A stretch of DNA of 64,000 bases from Fonsecaea monophora (taxonomy: Eukaryota > Ascomycota > Eurotiomycetes > Chaetothyriales > Herpotrichiellaceae): contig NW_019173948.1 of the NCBI RefSeq assembly GCF_001642475.1, positions 310,001 to 374,000 of the forward strand, read 5' to 3'. Each line of letters begins with the position of its first letter. Positions within the stretch are counted from its first letter, which is position 1. The notes below the pieces were generated by a model. That model had not been told where the DNA came from. It did no database searches and saw only the letters and a list, made by a program, of their open reading frames with translations. Position numbers and translations under genes: made by a program. This document shows, piece by piece, positions 11,333 to 21,378 of the stretch.

Positions 11333-12574
11333 TTATTCAACCACCATCTCCAATATCTCCATGACCTGTTCTTTCTCCGTGAGGGGCTTCGGATTCGTCA
11401 GACTCATATGGTCCTTGAGGCTGTTGACGGCCAACCCATCCAGCTTGTCTCTCCCGACGCCCACCTCCTTCAACGTCCGCGGCATGCCGATCTCCCGGAA
11501 TATCACGTCCAGGATGTCCCCCAGGTCGACCTTTTCGAGATCCTGCGGTCCCGAGCCGTATTTGGCTTCCAACAGCTCCTTGACCACGGGCGAACGGAGC
11601 AACACCTGCTTGCAGTGGGCCTGTCTTTCGACGTTGGCGCCCACTTTCGCGTTCCACTTGCACACCGCGGGGAGCATGATGCAGCTGGTCTCCCCGTGCC
11701 CCACACCCAGGGGGCCCAGCTGATGCCCGATGCCGTGGCTGGCCCCGAGAGCCACGCCGGTCTCCACGGCTCTCATGGCTTGGATCACGCTCCGCATCGT
11801 CTCGTACCTGGCGTCCAGATCGCCGGGGTCCTTGTGCGTCCGGATCAGGGCCGGCACCAGTGTCAACAGCCCCTTTTCGGCCTCGGCGTCGCCTTTCTCA
11901 TTCGACAACAGGCTGCACAGCGCCTCGACACAGTGGTCCACCGACCTGACCCCGGTGCTCAGCCAGATCCGCTCTGGGGTGGTGGTGGTGAGCTCTGGGT
12001 CCAGAACCACGATGCTCGGGTTCCGGGCGGGCGGCTCAAAGAGACATTTCTGGTTACTGCCGTCGTCCCTCGTCACGCCCGCGATCGACCGGTACTCTCC
12101 GCCGGACAAGCTCGTGGGGATGGCGATCTGGCGGACTACGGGGTCCTTGAACGCCTTTTGCCCCTCAGACAACAACTTCTCCAGCCCCTCGGACGTGGCG
12201 ATGTCGTTGGCGAGCATCCACGCGATCACCTTGGCCCCGTCCGTGAGCGATCCGGCGCCCAGGGTGACGAGGCAGTCGGTGTTCTTGAGCGCGGCGTCCT
12301 GCGCGATCTCGAGCACTTCGTTCCAATGCGTGTGGGGGGCCATGCCGATCCTCACTCCGACGACTTTGTCGCCCAGGGCGGCTTGCAGCCGTTTCAGCGC
12401 ATCCGTGTTGTTCGACAGCGACTTGGACGCGATGATGTAGACCCTGCTCGCCTTGACCGTGTTGGCGACGTGGTACGCACAGGCCTCATCGAAGCGGAGG
12501 CCCCAGCTGATATATGGGATGTCGCGTCCCTCAAAGGCCGGTTCGAAGTGCTCAATGCCATACGAGAATGTCAT
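11333..12574 (-). CDS. Iron-type ADH / maleylacetate reductase-like, 413 aa
   Basis: Single-exon gene read from ATG 12574; a GTG-started extension to 12619 is not needed. The fold is that of group III (Fe-dependent) alcohol dehydrogenases: LGAGSLTDGAK around residue 105-115 is the nucleotide-binding GGGS-like loop, IPTSLSGGE is the TTAGTGSE-like stretch, and STGVRSVDHCVEALC plus SHGIGHQ and GVGHGETSCIMLP hold the metal-region His residues (H214, H280, H284, H293). The pattern matches the maleylacetate reductase branch better than FucO-type enzymes. Such enzymes reduce maleylacetate with NAD(P)H in aromatic catabolism, but no ring-cleavage gene lies nearby. The substrate is therefore open. Confidence 0.8.
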   Translation of the reverse strand: MTFSYGIEHFEPAFEGRDIPYISWGLRFDEACAYHVANTVKASRVYIIASKSLSNNTDALKRLQAALGDKVVGVRIGMAPHTHWNEVLEIAQDAALKNTDCLVTLGAGSLTDGAKVIAWMLANDIATSEGLEKLLSEGQKAFKDPVVRQIAIPTSLSGGEYRSIAGVTRDDGSNQKCLFEPPARNPSIVVLDPELTTTTPERIWLSTGVRSVDHCVEALCSLLSNEKGDAEAEKGLLTLVPALIRTHKDPGDLDARYETMRSVIQAMRAVETGVALGASHGIGHQLGPLGVGHGETSCIMLPAVCKWNAKVGANVERQAHCKQVLLRSPVVKELLEAKYGSGPQDLEKVDLGDILDVIFREIGMPRTLKEVGVGRDKLDGLAVNSLKDHMSLTNPKPLTEKEQVMEILEMVVE

Positions 12575-13416
12575 CTTTGGTTCCTTCACCCTTGTCGTCG
12601 GAGAGTGGCCAAGTTTCACAGAGTGCGGCGAGTGGTCTCGGTATAGGTCACGTCACGAAGCGAGGTCCAATTGTGTCTCATCATAATAGTTTCCACAAGC
12701 AGCAGGGGGGGTGGGATGGGTTGAAAGGCTGAAAGTGATGGGAGAGTATAAATCGCACGGTTGGAGAAAGTGTGGAGATTCAAGCGCGAGGGGTATCAGC
12801 GAGGCCGAGGATGGAGGCAGAGAAAAGCAATCTGAATACGAAGGGCCTTGTCCCGAGGGAGCAAGAGGGTTTTGGGACAGAGCATACAAGGAGAGGGAGA
12901 AGGGGAGTTGGTTTGGTGGATCACTGAGATCCAAAATCTCTCACAACGATTGCAAAAATGGCGCCGGCGTCACGGTTACGCAGATGTGCAACGAACATGG
13001 CCGCGTACAGACACCACCATCTTCGCATCTGGTGGGCGCACCGGACTATTCACCCATGGCGCAGAATCACGCAAATGTTGAAACGAGTTAATTGACATTG
13101 GTGTATCAATTCTCTCAATGTGCTGTCTGGCTCGGATATAAGTCCGCATGAGTCTTAGCTGGCCATCGCTCGTCCCGGACCGGTGTTCTCGACTTTTGTT
13201 TCCCCTGGAATTTGATACTCCATTAAAAATGTCAATTGCTCTTTGGTCTTGATGCCGTTTCCCTGCCTCAGGGGCAATTCACCGGTATAGCAAAGCGAAC
13301 GCAATGTGCATCGGTGCATGCCACGGACAAGACTTTTTCGATTTGACGTTTGGAAGAAGTCGAGGTAGTAGAGAATAGGCGGCAGTGTGAGAACAAACTC
13401 GAGGCGAACCAGGCGC
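12575..13416. other. Intergenic, no gene seen
   Basis: Promoter side of the reductase gene and 3' side of the P1 gene. Only weak overlapping frames are present. Confidence 0.5.
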
Positions 13417-13929
13417 TTAATCGAAGAGACCGAAACCCATATCCTCGTCGGATTCTTCCTTCTCTGTGGTGGCATTGTCAGTACATGTCCTTGCCCCAAG
13501 ACCAAGGGATGCTGCGCGGGACAGCAGAATATCTCGTTGGTAAGACGTACCCTCTTCCTTCTCCTCTTCCTTGGGAGCCTCCTCGGCAGCAGCAGCGCCG
13601 CCAGCAGCAGCACCACCAGCCGGGGCAGCGGCCGCGGCACCACCACCTGATCCGACGTTGAGAAGCAGATCCTTCACATCCTTTCCTTCCAGGGCCTTAG
13701 CGAAGAGGGTAGCCCAGATGGGTTCGACGTCGTCGACACCGGCGGCTTTGATGATGGTGTTGAGTTTATCGGCCTGCACGTCAAACACACAGTGTTAGTC
13801 TGATGTCCCCTTCCCCCCTCAATCGATATTCTCAAGTTTATTGTGCGAGGGACTTCGTACGGTGATTTCAATGCCGTCGTCGGCAAGAATGAGGGCAGCG
13901 TAGGCGCTGGCGAGCTCGGCGGTGGACAT
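13417..13929 (-). CDS. RPP1: 60S acidic ribosomal protein P1
   Basis: Three exons on the minus strand: 13929-13861, 13773-13551 and 13463-13417, giving 112 aa, the usual P1 length. Phases fit exactly (0, then 1). The N-terminus MSTAELASAYAALILADDG is the helical dimerisation region. ADKLNTIIKAAGVDDVEPIW continues the folded domain, then a Gly/Ala/Pro hinge and the acidic tail ending in SDEDMGFGLFD, the P-protein signature that recruits GTPase translation factors and is the stalk phosphorylation site. P1 pairs with P2 on P0 in the large-subunit stalk. The last intron separates the acidic tail from the hinge. Retaining that intron leaves the frame open but replaces the acidic hinge end with unrelated sequence. 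Confidence 0.97.
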
Positions 13930-14445
13930 CTTGACGGTTTTGCTGAGGGAACTTGTCTGATTTGAGAGTTCAGAAAGGTAGGTGTCAAGAAAGTTGAAGT
14001 TGCGCGCAATTTCTCGAAAAACGCAGGGCCAAAGTTCCCGGAATTTGGTTGTGGGATCAAAAATGCCAAGGCCACAGTTGCCCGGTCTAGACTAGGCCGT
14101 TCTAGGAAAGGGCGATGCCGCCTTTACCCCTCCTGTCCTTCTCATTGAGTCCTCACAGTCACGTGAACAAAGTCTTGGCACCAGCCTCGGCGGTTAGCTG
14201 AAAGAGTTGTCCTTATCGCAAGTCTCCTGCGCAGTCCTGTGTATGTCAAGTATCTGTCTTGATCGTTAGAGTCTCCCATTGCAGCGGTCAACTTTCCACA
14301 AGTATCGAAGCCCATGTGAACGTCAACCATATTTTGAATTCAGCACAAGCACCACCCCTGATCGGGTGGGTCCACGTTGCCGCATGAGATTTCCTCTTTC
14401 AGCCTTGCCTGTCTTGACCGAGACGCAACTCCACGGTATCCATAT
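13930..14445. promoter_or_regulatory. Divergent promoter region of P1 and kinase genes
   Basis: This 516-bp gap separates the P1 start (minus) from the kinase start (plus). A CACGTG core lies near 14160. No other element is recognised. Confidence 0.4.
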
Positions 14446-17303
14446 ATGGATATACTCCGTTCCTTGCGTCGAGGTCAAGGCAGGGAAGACGACGAGTTCG
14501 ACGACGCATGTCAAAAATGGCTTTACAAATTGTATCTCAAGGCCGAACCACCTGTCGTCCACGATCCCCGCAGCAGGGATCCTCGACCTTTGCCTCTGGG
14601 AAAGCTGATCGAACTGGAACCAAAGCTGTTCTTCCCCCGTTCGGCTGTTCTTGAACTGGTGACCAGAGACATGCTGTGTGAACTGACAGAGTGTGCATGT
14701 CGAAGCTGTGTGTATGAAAGAGCTACTCCATCCGAAGGCTACAGCGGCGGCCAAAGGACCAGGATCATCGATGCAGTTATGGGTGGAAGGGACGAATCAA
14801 AGATTATCGTGGCGGTCCTCCTCTACACGGATCAGATATCCCAGCTTTACCGACTGTATAGGACATTGCTCTCGGATGAAGGGATCGACGCACTCGATGG
14901 TAAAGAGGACATTGCCGAGGATGTCAGGGAGCGAATTCGATATGCGAAGCCCATGTTCAAAGTGGAACGGATTTCGCTTGACCGCCCTGCCCGAAACTTC
15001 CCCTCAGGTACTCGACTACCTTTTTTGAGTGAAGGGTCGCCCAAGAGCGGCTCGTTTGGAACAGTCTCCAAAATAGAAGTGCACCCAGAGTATCTTGGAG
15101 ATGATGTCAAAGAGCTGATCAAGAGCTATGCGGGAGCACAATCGATAGTGCCTTCAGCAGATCAGAAGGTGAGTTAATTGGTCCCGATGACAAACTCCCC
15201 AAACCGACATTTATAGTTCTATATTGCCCGGAAAATGATTCAAGGAACTCGAGGCCAGACACTGGAACATTCTGTCCAGATGGAGCGAGACTTTCTCGAC
15301 GTGATCCGCCAACAGAAAAAAGGCAAAGAAAACCTGATAGATTTGATCGCTTTTTACACGTTTGGGGATGAGATCAATATGCTTTTCCCTTATGTGGACT
15401 TGAATCTCCATGACTTGCTGTATCACGGTCACCTCCCACCCCACCTTTCTCAGAAACCGTTTCCCGACGACTGGATCAGTTTGGGCATCAGAGGCATGGC
15501 CCAAGGACTGTGCACGATCCACCATCCGCAAATGACACTGGATAATGACCGGAAGATTGTCGGATTCCACTTCGATCTCAAACCGAGGAACGTTCTCATC
15601 ACCTGGAACGGGACGTTTAAGATCACCGACTTTGGCCAAGCGCTCATCAAGGTCGTCCGCATTGGCATAGAGCAGTACGGAGGAGACGGCGGCTATCGCG
15701 GAGGAGACCCAGAATACGCACCTCCCGAGTCGATGCCTTCTCGCCACCTGCTTGAATCTCGTCATACAAGTTCCGCAAGTCCTTCCTTCATTAACGGACA
15801 ATTTGACTCGCGCGATCTCTTCAAATACGACATCTGGTCTCTGGCCTGTATCATGGTGCAATTATATACCTATGTCTGCCTTGGAAATGTCAGTGCAGTG
15901 ACAGGGTTCGATGAGGATCGCAAAATGCACACGACTGGAGGCGACGTTGCCCCGTACCACGTCGACACGTTCACGGGACCTGACCTCAACCCGGCCGTGA
16001 CGACGCAACTCGAGAAGATTCTGGCATACGGTCTGAGCGTTGAATCCCCAGCTTTGCACACCTACATGGAAGAGCTTGTTAGGACAATGTCGCAAATGCT
16101 CGAAATCAATCCCTCCGAGCGCCCTACGTCCGGCGAGGTCGCCGAGCGCCTCACACTACTTTTGAACAACTACCTGGCTGCAAGAAACGACCCCAGTGGC
16201 GTGCTATTGGCAGCCAACAATGACGACCTGCGGGATATTCCTGCGGGCTACGTCGAGGTTGCCATGGATACGAATGGGACCTCTTTCGTGTCGTTGGAAG
16301 GGGTCCGCCTTGTGACTGCAGACTCCCAACAACAAAACACGGGGATTCCGTGCCGGTTGAGGCTGTTTCACCAAAAGGGCGGGTTTTGGATCAAGATCTG
16401 GTTCAAGAAGGCCTCCTCCAGACCGGACATAATTTCGAAGAGGCTACCCGAGGGGCAGACTGGGTTGCTCCATTCGGCGCTGCTTGATGGCGGCGGAGGC
16501 CGTGGCCACTGTCGAATCTTGAGGACGGGCGCTGACGGCTTCGAGATAGATCTGTACTTTGAGAACGGGTTGCTGGAATTCCATATGGCACTCGTCCAAT
16601 ATACACCACGTTCCTTTGGGATCGTCGGCGGTGGCGGCGGGCCTGATGACGAGCTGCGGCAATGTTACAGCCTGAGACATCCGGTCACTGTGTCAGCCAG
16701 ACGTGACTTCTCCAGGGACCTGTCACCGATCCGGGACGGCGTCGAGGCGGCTTCGGTGCAGGTCTGGAAACGCAGGCGAATGACCTATGTCGACGGGACC
16801 TCGACAGCGCCGCCCGTCGCGGGGCTCAGACTCATGGTCTTTTTCCAAAACCCCGCCGCGGTCCTGCAGGTGCCGCTGAGATCTCGCCTGGGGACGGTCG
16901 AGGTTGAACGCCACGGCGCGACCAGCGTCATCACCTTCCGCGGTCTCTTGAGGGAGAGGTTCTTCACGCACGCGGAGAAACTGCAACGCACAAACGATCG
17001 TCAGCTCCTATTGCCGATCGGATCGGCGCATTATCCGCTAGGCAATATCTACAGGCAGGGGGACAATAACACTAGGGATGTGAAGATCGAGACGAGACAT
17101 GAAGAAGGTGAGAGAGAGAGAGAGAGATCCCATTCTACCGCCTCTGCGAAAAACATGCTAACCGCGGCACTATAGTCGTCTCGGATTTTGCAGCCCTCAT
17201 CCAAGAAGTCCGGGATGGCAGGGAGATGATATCCTGGAGCGATCCCACCGTTGGCCCACGACGTATTTCCAACCGAAGCCGCAGTTCCACCAGCAGGAGT
17301 TAG
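14446..17303 (+). CDS. Atypical protein kinase with large unclassified C-terminus, 913 aa
   Basis: Three exons: 14446-15168, 15217-17107 and 17176-17303, with introns of 48 and 68 bp (GTGAGT...TATAG and GTGAGA...TATAG) and phases 0 and 1. Residues 1-195 carry a hydrophilic region with no known domain. The kinase core has a Gly loop (SGSFGTV, about 201-207), a VAIK-type Lys (YIARK, K247), a possible helix-C Glu (E264), a catalytic loop HFDLKPRN (D361, with Phe in place of Arg of HRD), ITDFG (379-381) and YAPPE for APE, so catalysis looks possible. Residues about 560-900 hold a beta-rich, Gly-containing region that I cannot assign. The third exon adds a basic Ser-rich tail. The stop lies 14 bp from the stop of the CorA-like gene on the other strand. 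Confidence 0.82.
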
Positions 17304-17317
17304 CTTTCCCGCATCGG

Positions 17318-19475
17318 TCAGACGATGTTCGTAAACACGGGCGTGCTAGACGTCGCTGCTCCCTGGGCGACTTTTCTCCTCCCCAAGACCTCGCAGATAA
17401 GCAGGACCGAGAGCGCCAGCAGGATTAGTGGGAACGCTATGATGACCCACAGCCACACGTCCATGCTTGCCACGATGTGGAAGTTTCGGTCCTGGTCCAC
17501 CGAGACGTAACCCATCTGCAGGAAGTCCTGGTTCCGAGTTAGCAAAGCGAATTCCCGAAAGGCTGGAGAGTGCGTATACCGCGGCGAATGAGGCAGGCAC
17601 GTATATTAGGGCCACGATCGTGAGCACCTTGACTATGCGAGCCTCGTGAGAGCTCTTTGATGTGAGTTCGACGACCGCGCCGGTGCTGGTGCTCGTCGCG
17701 GTTGCTATCCTGTTATTGAGCTCGGAGTTTCGGAACGCTATGATGTCTTGCAACTGGTAAATGTCAGCAAGTGAGTCCAGAGAAGCGTGTGCGTACGCGA
17801 CCGGGGTGTCAACCAACCTGGCGAGACAGGTTGTTTCCGCGTGCCAACAACGACTCAGCCAGCCGTCGGAGAAAGTCATACTCGAGCTGCACGGATTCGG
17901 CGAGATCTAGAAAGGCATCACGCCGCTCGACGGTTTCGTATCTCCGTGCGGCGTTGGTCATGCAGTGTATGATGGTGGAGTTGAGGGCGAGCACGTGCGA
18001 TATTCTTAGTAATTGGTCGACGAGGTGTGTGAGGTCCTTCATCGAACTGATGCATTGCTGCACCTTTTTGGAATCGCTGGCTGCGTCCGTCTCGATCGAG
18101 AACATGACGAGGACGTCGAACTAAAACACCATTCCATCAGACACTACACCAGTCTACAGGACCAGTTGGAGGCAAAACTCACCAGCTTCGTTATCTGTTC
18201 ATCATAATAGTTCAGAGCGTGCCGCCAGTCCTCTGTTCCTGATGATATCAAGACGGTTTGCAGACCCAGCCATTCGGCCGCCGTAGCAGCTCGAGAATCC
18301 GGCGAGGCGGTGAAGTTGTGTTTCAAGCGATTCGTCAGCTGGGTCGGCGCTCTGACGAGAATATGCGTGCTCGTCTGGGTCGTGCACAAGAAGTTCTGGT
18401 AGACGAGGGCGTGGCGAATGGTCCATGGGTGTTGGGCATTCCCGTCGTCCCGCTGGACGTACTTCCACAGAAAGCAAGTTTCTAGCGCACCCACAAGGAT
18501 CAGCGTCTCGCATACCTTTTTTTTTTTTTTTGCCCTGTTCAGGTCTCTCGGGTCTAACGGGGGGTATACCTAAGCCCTGACGTCGCCCAAGCCGGTCGAC
18601 GTGCTCGGCGATGTCATACGCGGCAAAGCCCTCGTCGCGGGCAAAGTCTTTCTCGCCAAAGGCGGTTAAATGCTTGAGAAAGGCAGGGAAGACGCGGACG
18701 TGACGCAGGATCGAACGCATGCTCGCTTCGGACAGCATCAGGTGGCCCCAGCCGAAGGTGGGATTCAGGAGACTGTCAAGCAGGGAGGGAGGTTGTTAGA
18801 AGGAATTTGCTGCTTTCCACGAAGCGGGTGGTCCCTGGCGAGGAAGTGGTAATCAGAGGTTGGAACGTACAAGAATGTAGATTTCGGCGACGTCGGCACC
18901 GCGCCCGTCCACGAGTCATTGTTGGTGGTGTTGATTTCGATCTCGCGTGAAGCCTTTTGCGTTGGTTGTATGTTACCGTCGAGTCCCTTATGCACGCCAC
19001 TGCCACTGCACTCATCCAGTCACTCACCCTCAGAAATTCTGCGACGGCGTGGTCATTTTGGAGGAGACATGTTCTGAATCCTATCGAGGAAAGACACAGT
19101 ATCGAATCAGCTTCGGGCACAGTGACAGATAGACTAAGCAAAAAAGAACGTAATGCACAGTCCCACCCAAGGATCGGACCGTCCATAGCCGTTCCAAGTC
19201 AATGGATTCAAATTCCACATATTCATACACATATATGTAATTATGTGTGGGGTATCCAAGACACATACATGGGATCACACGAGGAACATACCAATATCGT
19301 CAACCTCGCCCACCTGCACGCGAAAATACTCCGGCCCCGAGTCCGCGGGGAGGAAGATCCCCGGGGCTGCATCGTCAAAGGCGCGCTGAGTCTCGTCGAT
19401 CGATGAACCCAGCAACACGCTCTGTCGGGTGATTGGAGAATCTGGAGCGGGCCAGGGTAAGAGTTTCTCGTCCAT
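17318..19475 (-). CDS. CorA-like membrane protein, 502 aa
   Basis: Eight exons on the minus strand: 19475-19292, 19080-19028, 18953-18871, 18772-18570, 18481-18183, 18120-17818, 17753-17580 and 17527-17318. All junctions are GT-AG and every phase fits, giving 502 aa. The N-terminal part (with FPAFLKHLTAFGEK and WTIRHALVYQNF) resembles the cytosolic domain of fungal CorA-like proteins. Long helices follow (LEYDFLRRLAESLLARG), then two C-terminal TM segments: VLTIVALIYVPASFAA and VWLWVIIAFPLILLALSVLL. True CorA Mg2+ channels carry GMN after TM1; here that place reads DFLQMGYV, so ion transport is doubtful. The intron at 18482-18569 contains a 15-base A run on the coding strand. It is convergent with the kinase gene. 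Confidence 0.82.
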
Positions 19476-20106
19476 TACTGCAGAGCTGCGAGGGAGAGGA
19501 AGAGATGGACTGGGGTCGTCAGGCTGTGAGGGGGTTTGGGGGATCTATTGGGTGCGAAACATACACTCAGACACAAACACAAATGCGCTCAGAAGGGAAG
19601 GAGAGGGGTTTCAAGAAAGAGGATTATAATGAGAAGATGACAGAGGTCGTGCATGGTACATGAAGGAATAGAATTGGTGGTGGAATTGGGAGAGGAAAAG
19701 GGAAAGGAAATCAGGCTGTGGACGGCGAGGCGGGACGAGGCAGAAAAAGGTGGGAAGACGGTGAGGCTGAATCCATGCTATGCCATGCCATGCCACCACT
19801 TACTCAAACATGCCACCTGCCAGCATTTGAGAGTCTCTTCTTCAAGGATTTAGAATAGATGCTAGATGAATTGTGTACGCTACATAAAATATAGATAATG
19901 TCAATAGGTTGAGGTGTAGGACTTTGATTCTTGACTCTTTACCATTTACGCCTCGACTCCTCAACTCCGCCCCTCAAAAAAACAAAGCATCTCCCTAACA
20001 AGTACATGGATTCAAACATGTATATATCCTCCGACTCTTCCCCCAAACCCAACCTAAATATACCCCTCCCCGACATGCGAAGAGATAGCCCTTCTTCGTG
20101 ACAGCT
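19476..20106. other. Intergenic, no gene seen
   Basis: Promoter side of the CorA-like gene and 3' flank of the 73-aa gene. Only short unsupported frames are present. Confidence 0.5.
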
Positions 20107-20426
20107 TTACCAAGCATCCACAAGCGTGACCCCGGAACGCTGCTTAATCTCGCCGTGCTCCGAGACGGACAACTTCCTCGCCGCCGTCACCTCGTACATA
20201 GTATTGGCGCCGATCCTGATGGGCTGATTTTGTTTCGTGGATCAGTCAGCCAGTATTAACTTAACAACTCACAGAAACAGAAACGGAAAAAAAACACAGG
20301 GAGACCAAGAAAAAGGAATACCTGACGAACCTTCCAACGGTACTTGTTGCGCCCGAAAAGGTCATCGAGATAACTCTCCAGCGCCGAGGCGCTGATGTTG
20401 TATTTGACCAGGCTGACTTGGTCCAT
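20107..20426 (-). CDS. Small unrecognised protein, 73 aa, two exons
   Basis: The ATG at 20426 opens MDQVSLVKYNISASALESYL. Exon 1 (20426-20322, 35 codons) ends at CAG followed by a GTATTC donor. A 98-bp intron with a CTGAC branch-like site ends in ATCAG. Exon 2 (20223-20107) starts PIRIGANTMYEVTAARKLSV and ends GVTLVDAW then TAA. Both exons join in phase 0 and the product is balanced in composition, basic, with no signal peptide or TM helix. Each exon alone is too short to stand out. I do not recognise the family. An accidental open frame of this quality across a good intron is unlikely, but transcript evidence is lacking. Confidence 0.6.
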
Positions 20427-21378
20427 AATACTTTTTGAGTGGGTGGTTATGCCGAGGTGGGTAAGTCGGGGTATTTGGGTAGTTGGGTGGTTTGAGGTTC
20501 AAGTCAAGCTCAAGAACAAGAACAAGTTCAAGGATAAGCTCATGCGGGGAGCGGGCAGGGAAGCGGGCAGCGGGAGCAGGCGAGATGGTGGATGGATGGC
20601 TTATGGGTGTTGCTTTACATATGATATGCTCTGTAATTGACAAGGGATCAAGTGGACAAATTGACAAGGGGGAGTATGGCTAGGGATATTATATATCCTC
20701 GGTGTCAGGTGGAAGAATTGAGAAGAGAGTGATCTATCAGAGGCCAGAATTGACAGCGAAGAACCATTGCCATTTCCTTCCATCCTCCATCCTCAAGCCA
20801 CCACCACACCCAACGCCAACACCTCCACTACCACAACTCCTGTTTCTGTTCAAAGTACACACATAAATGCAAAGGCAAAAAAGTCACTTGGTTGTTCACT
20901 TGAGACTGTGATATGATATGCCAGCCTGACAAACAGGAAGATCCTCCCAACAGCAGGCGACCCTCTCCACAACCACGACAAAGGGCGATTCTTGTCGGTC
21001 CTCGCCTACTAGTCCTCGTGCCTCGTGCCTCACCAGCACACCAAAACACAAGTACCATACCTAACTAAATCGATACGGGTAGGCGACAAGGGTCACACGA
21101 GCTTGAGCGTGGGCGTCAACGTAACGGGCGTGGCACTCGGGTTGCAGGCTGCAGGCTGCACTACACTAAAGCCTCTAGCTAGCCACCCGCATCCGCAACT
21201 ATCGAACGCCATCTACTGGGGGCGCAAAACAGAATGAGGCGCAGGAGAGAGGGGGAGAGACATGAGTGAGGGGGCATGGGAAAGGGAGTCAGTCACTGAC
21301 TGTACGTGGTACAATATGGACATTGACTTACTGCATAGCCTTGCCCTCGAAATTACCGAGTACTTCTTCCATCTGGTG
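20427..21378. other. Intergenic, no gene seen
   Basis: Promoter side of the 73-aa gene and 3' flank of the permease gene. It contains a short repeat of GCAGGCT units near 21145-21158. Nothing else is supported. Confidence 0.5.

Noticed and set aside
11408..12646. 412-codon frame antisense to the reductase gene
   Set aside because: GC-rich shadow; the minus strand carries all family motifs.
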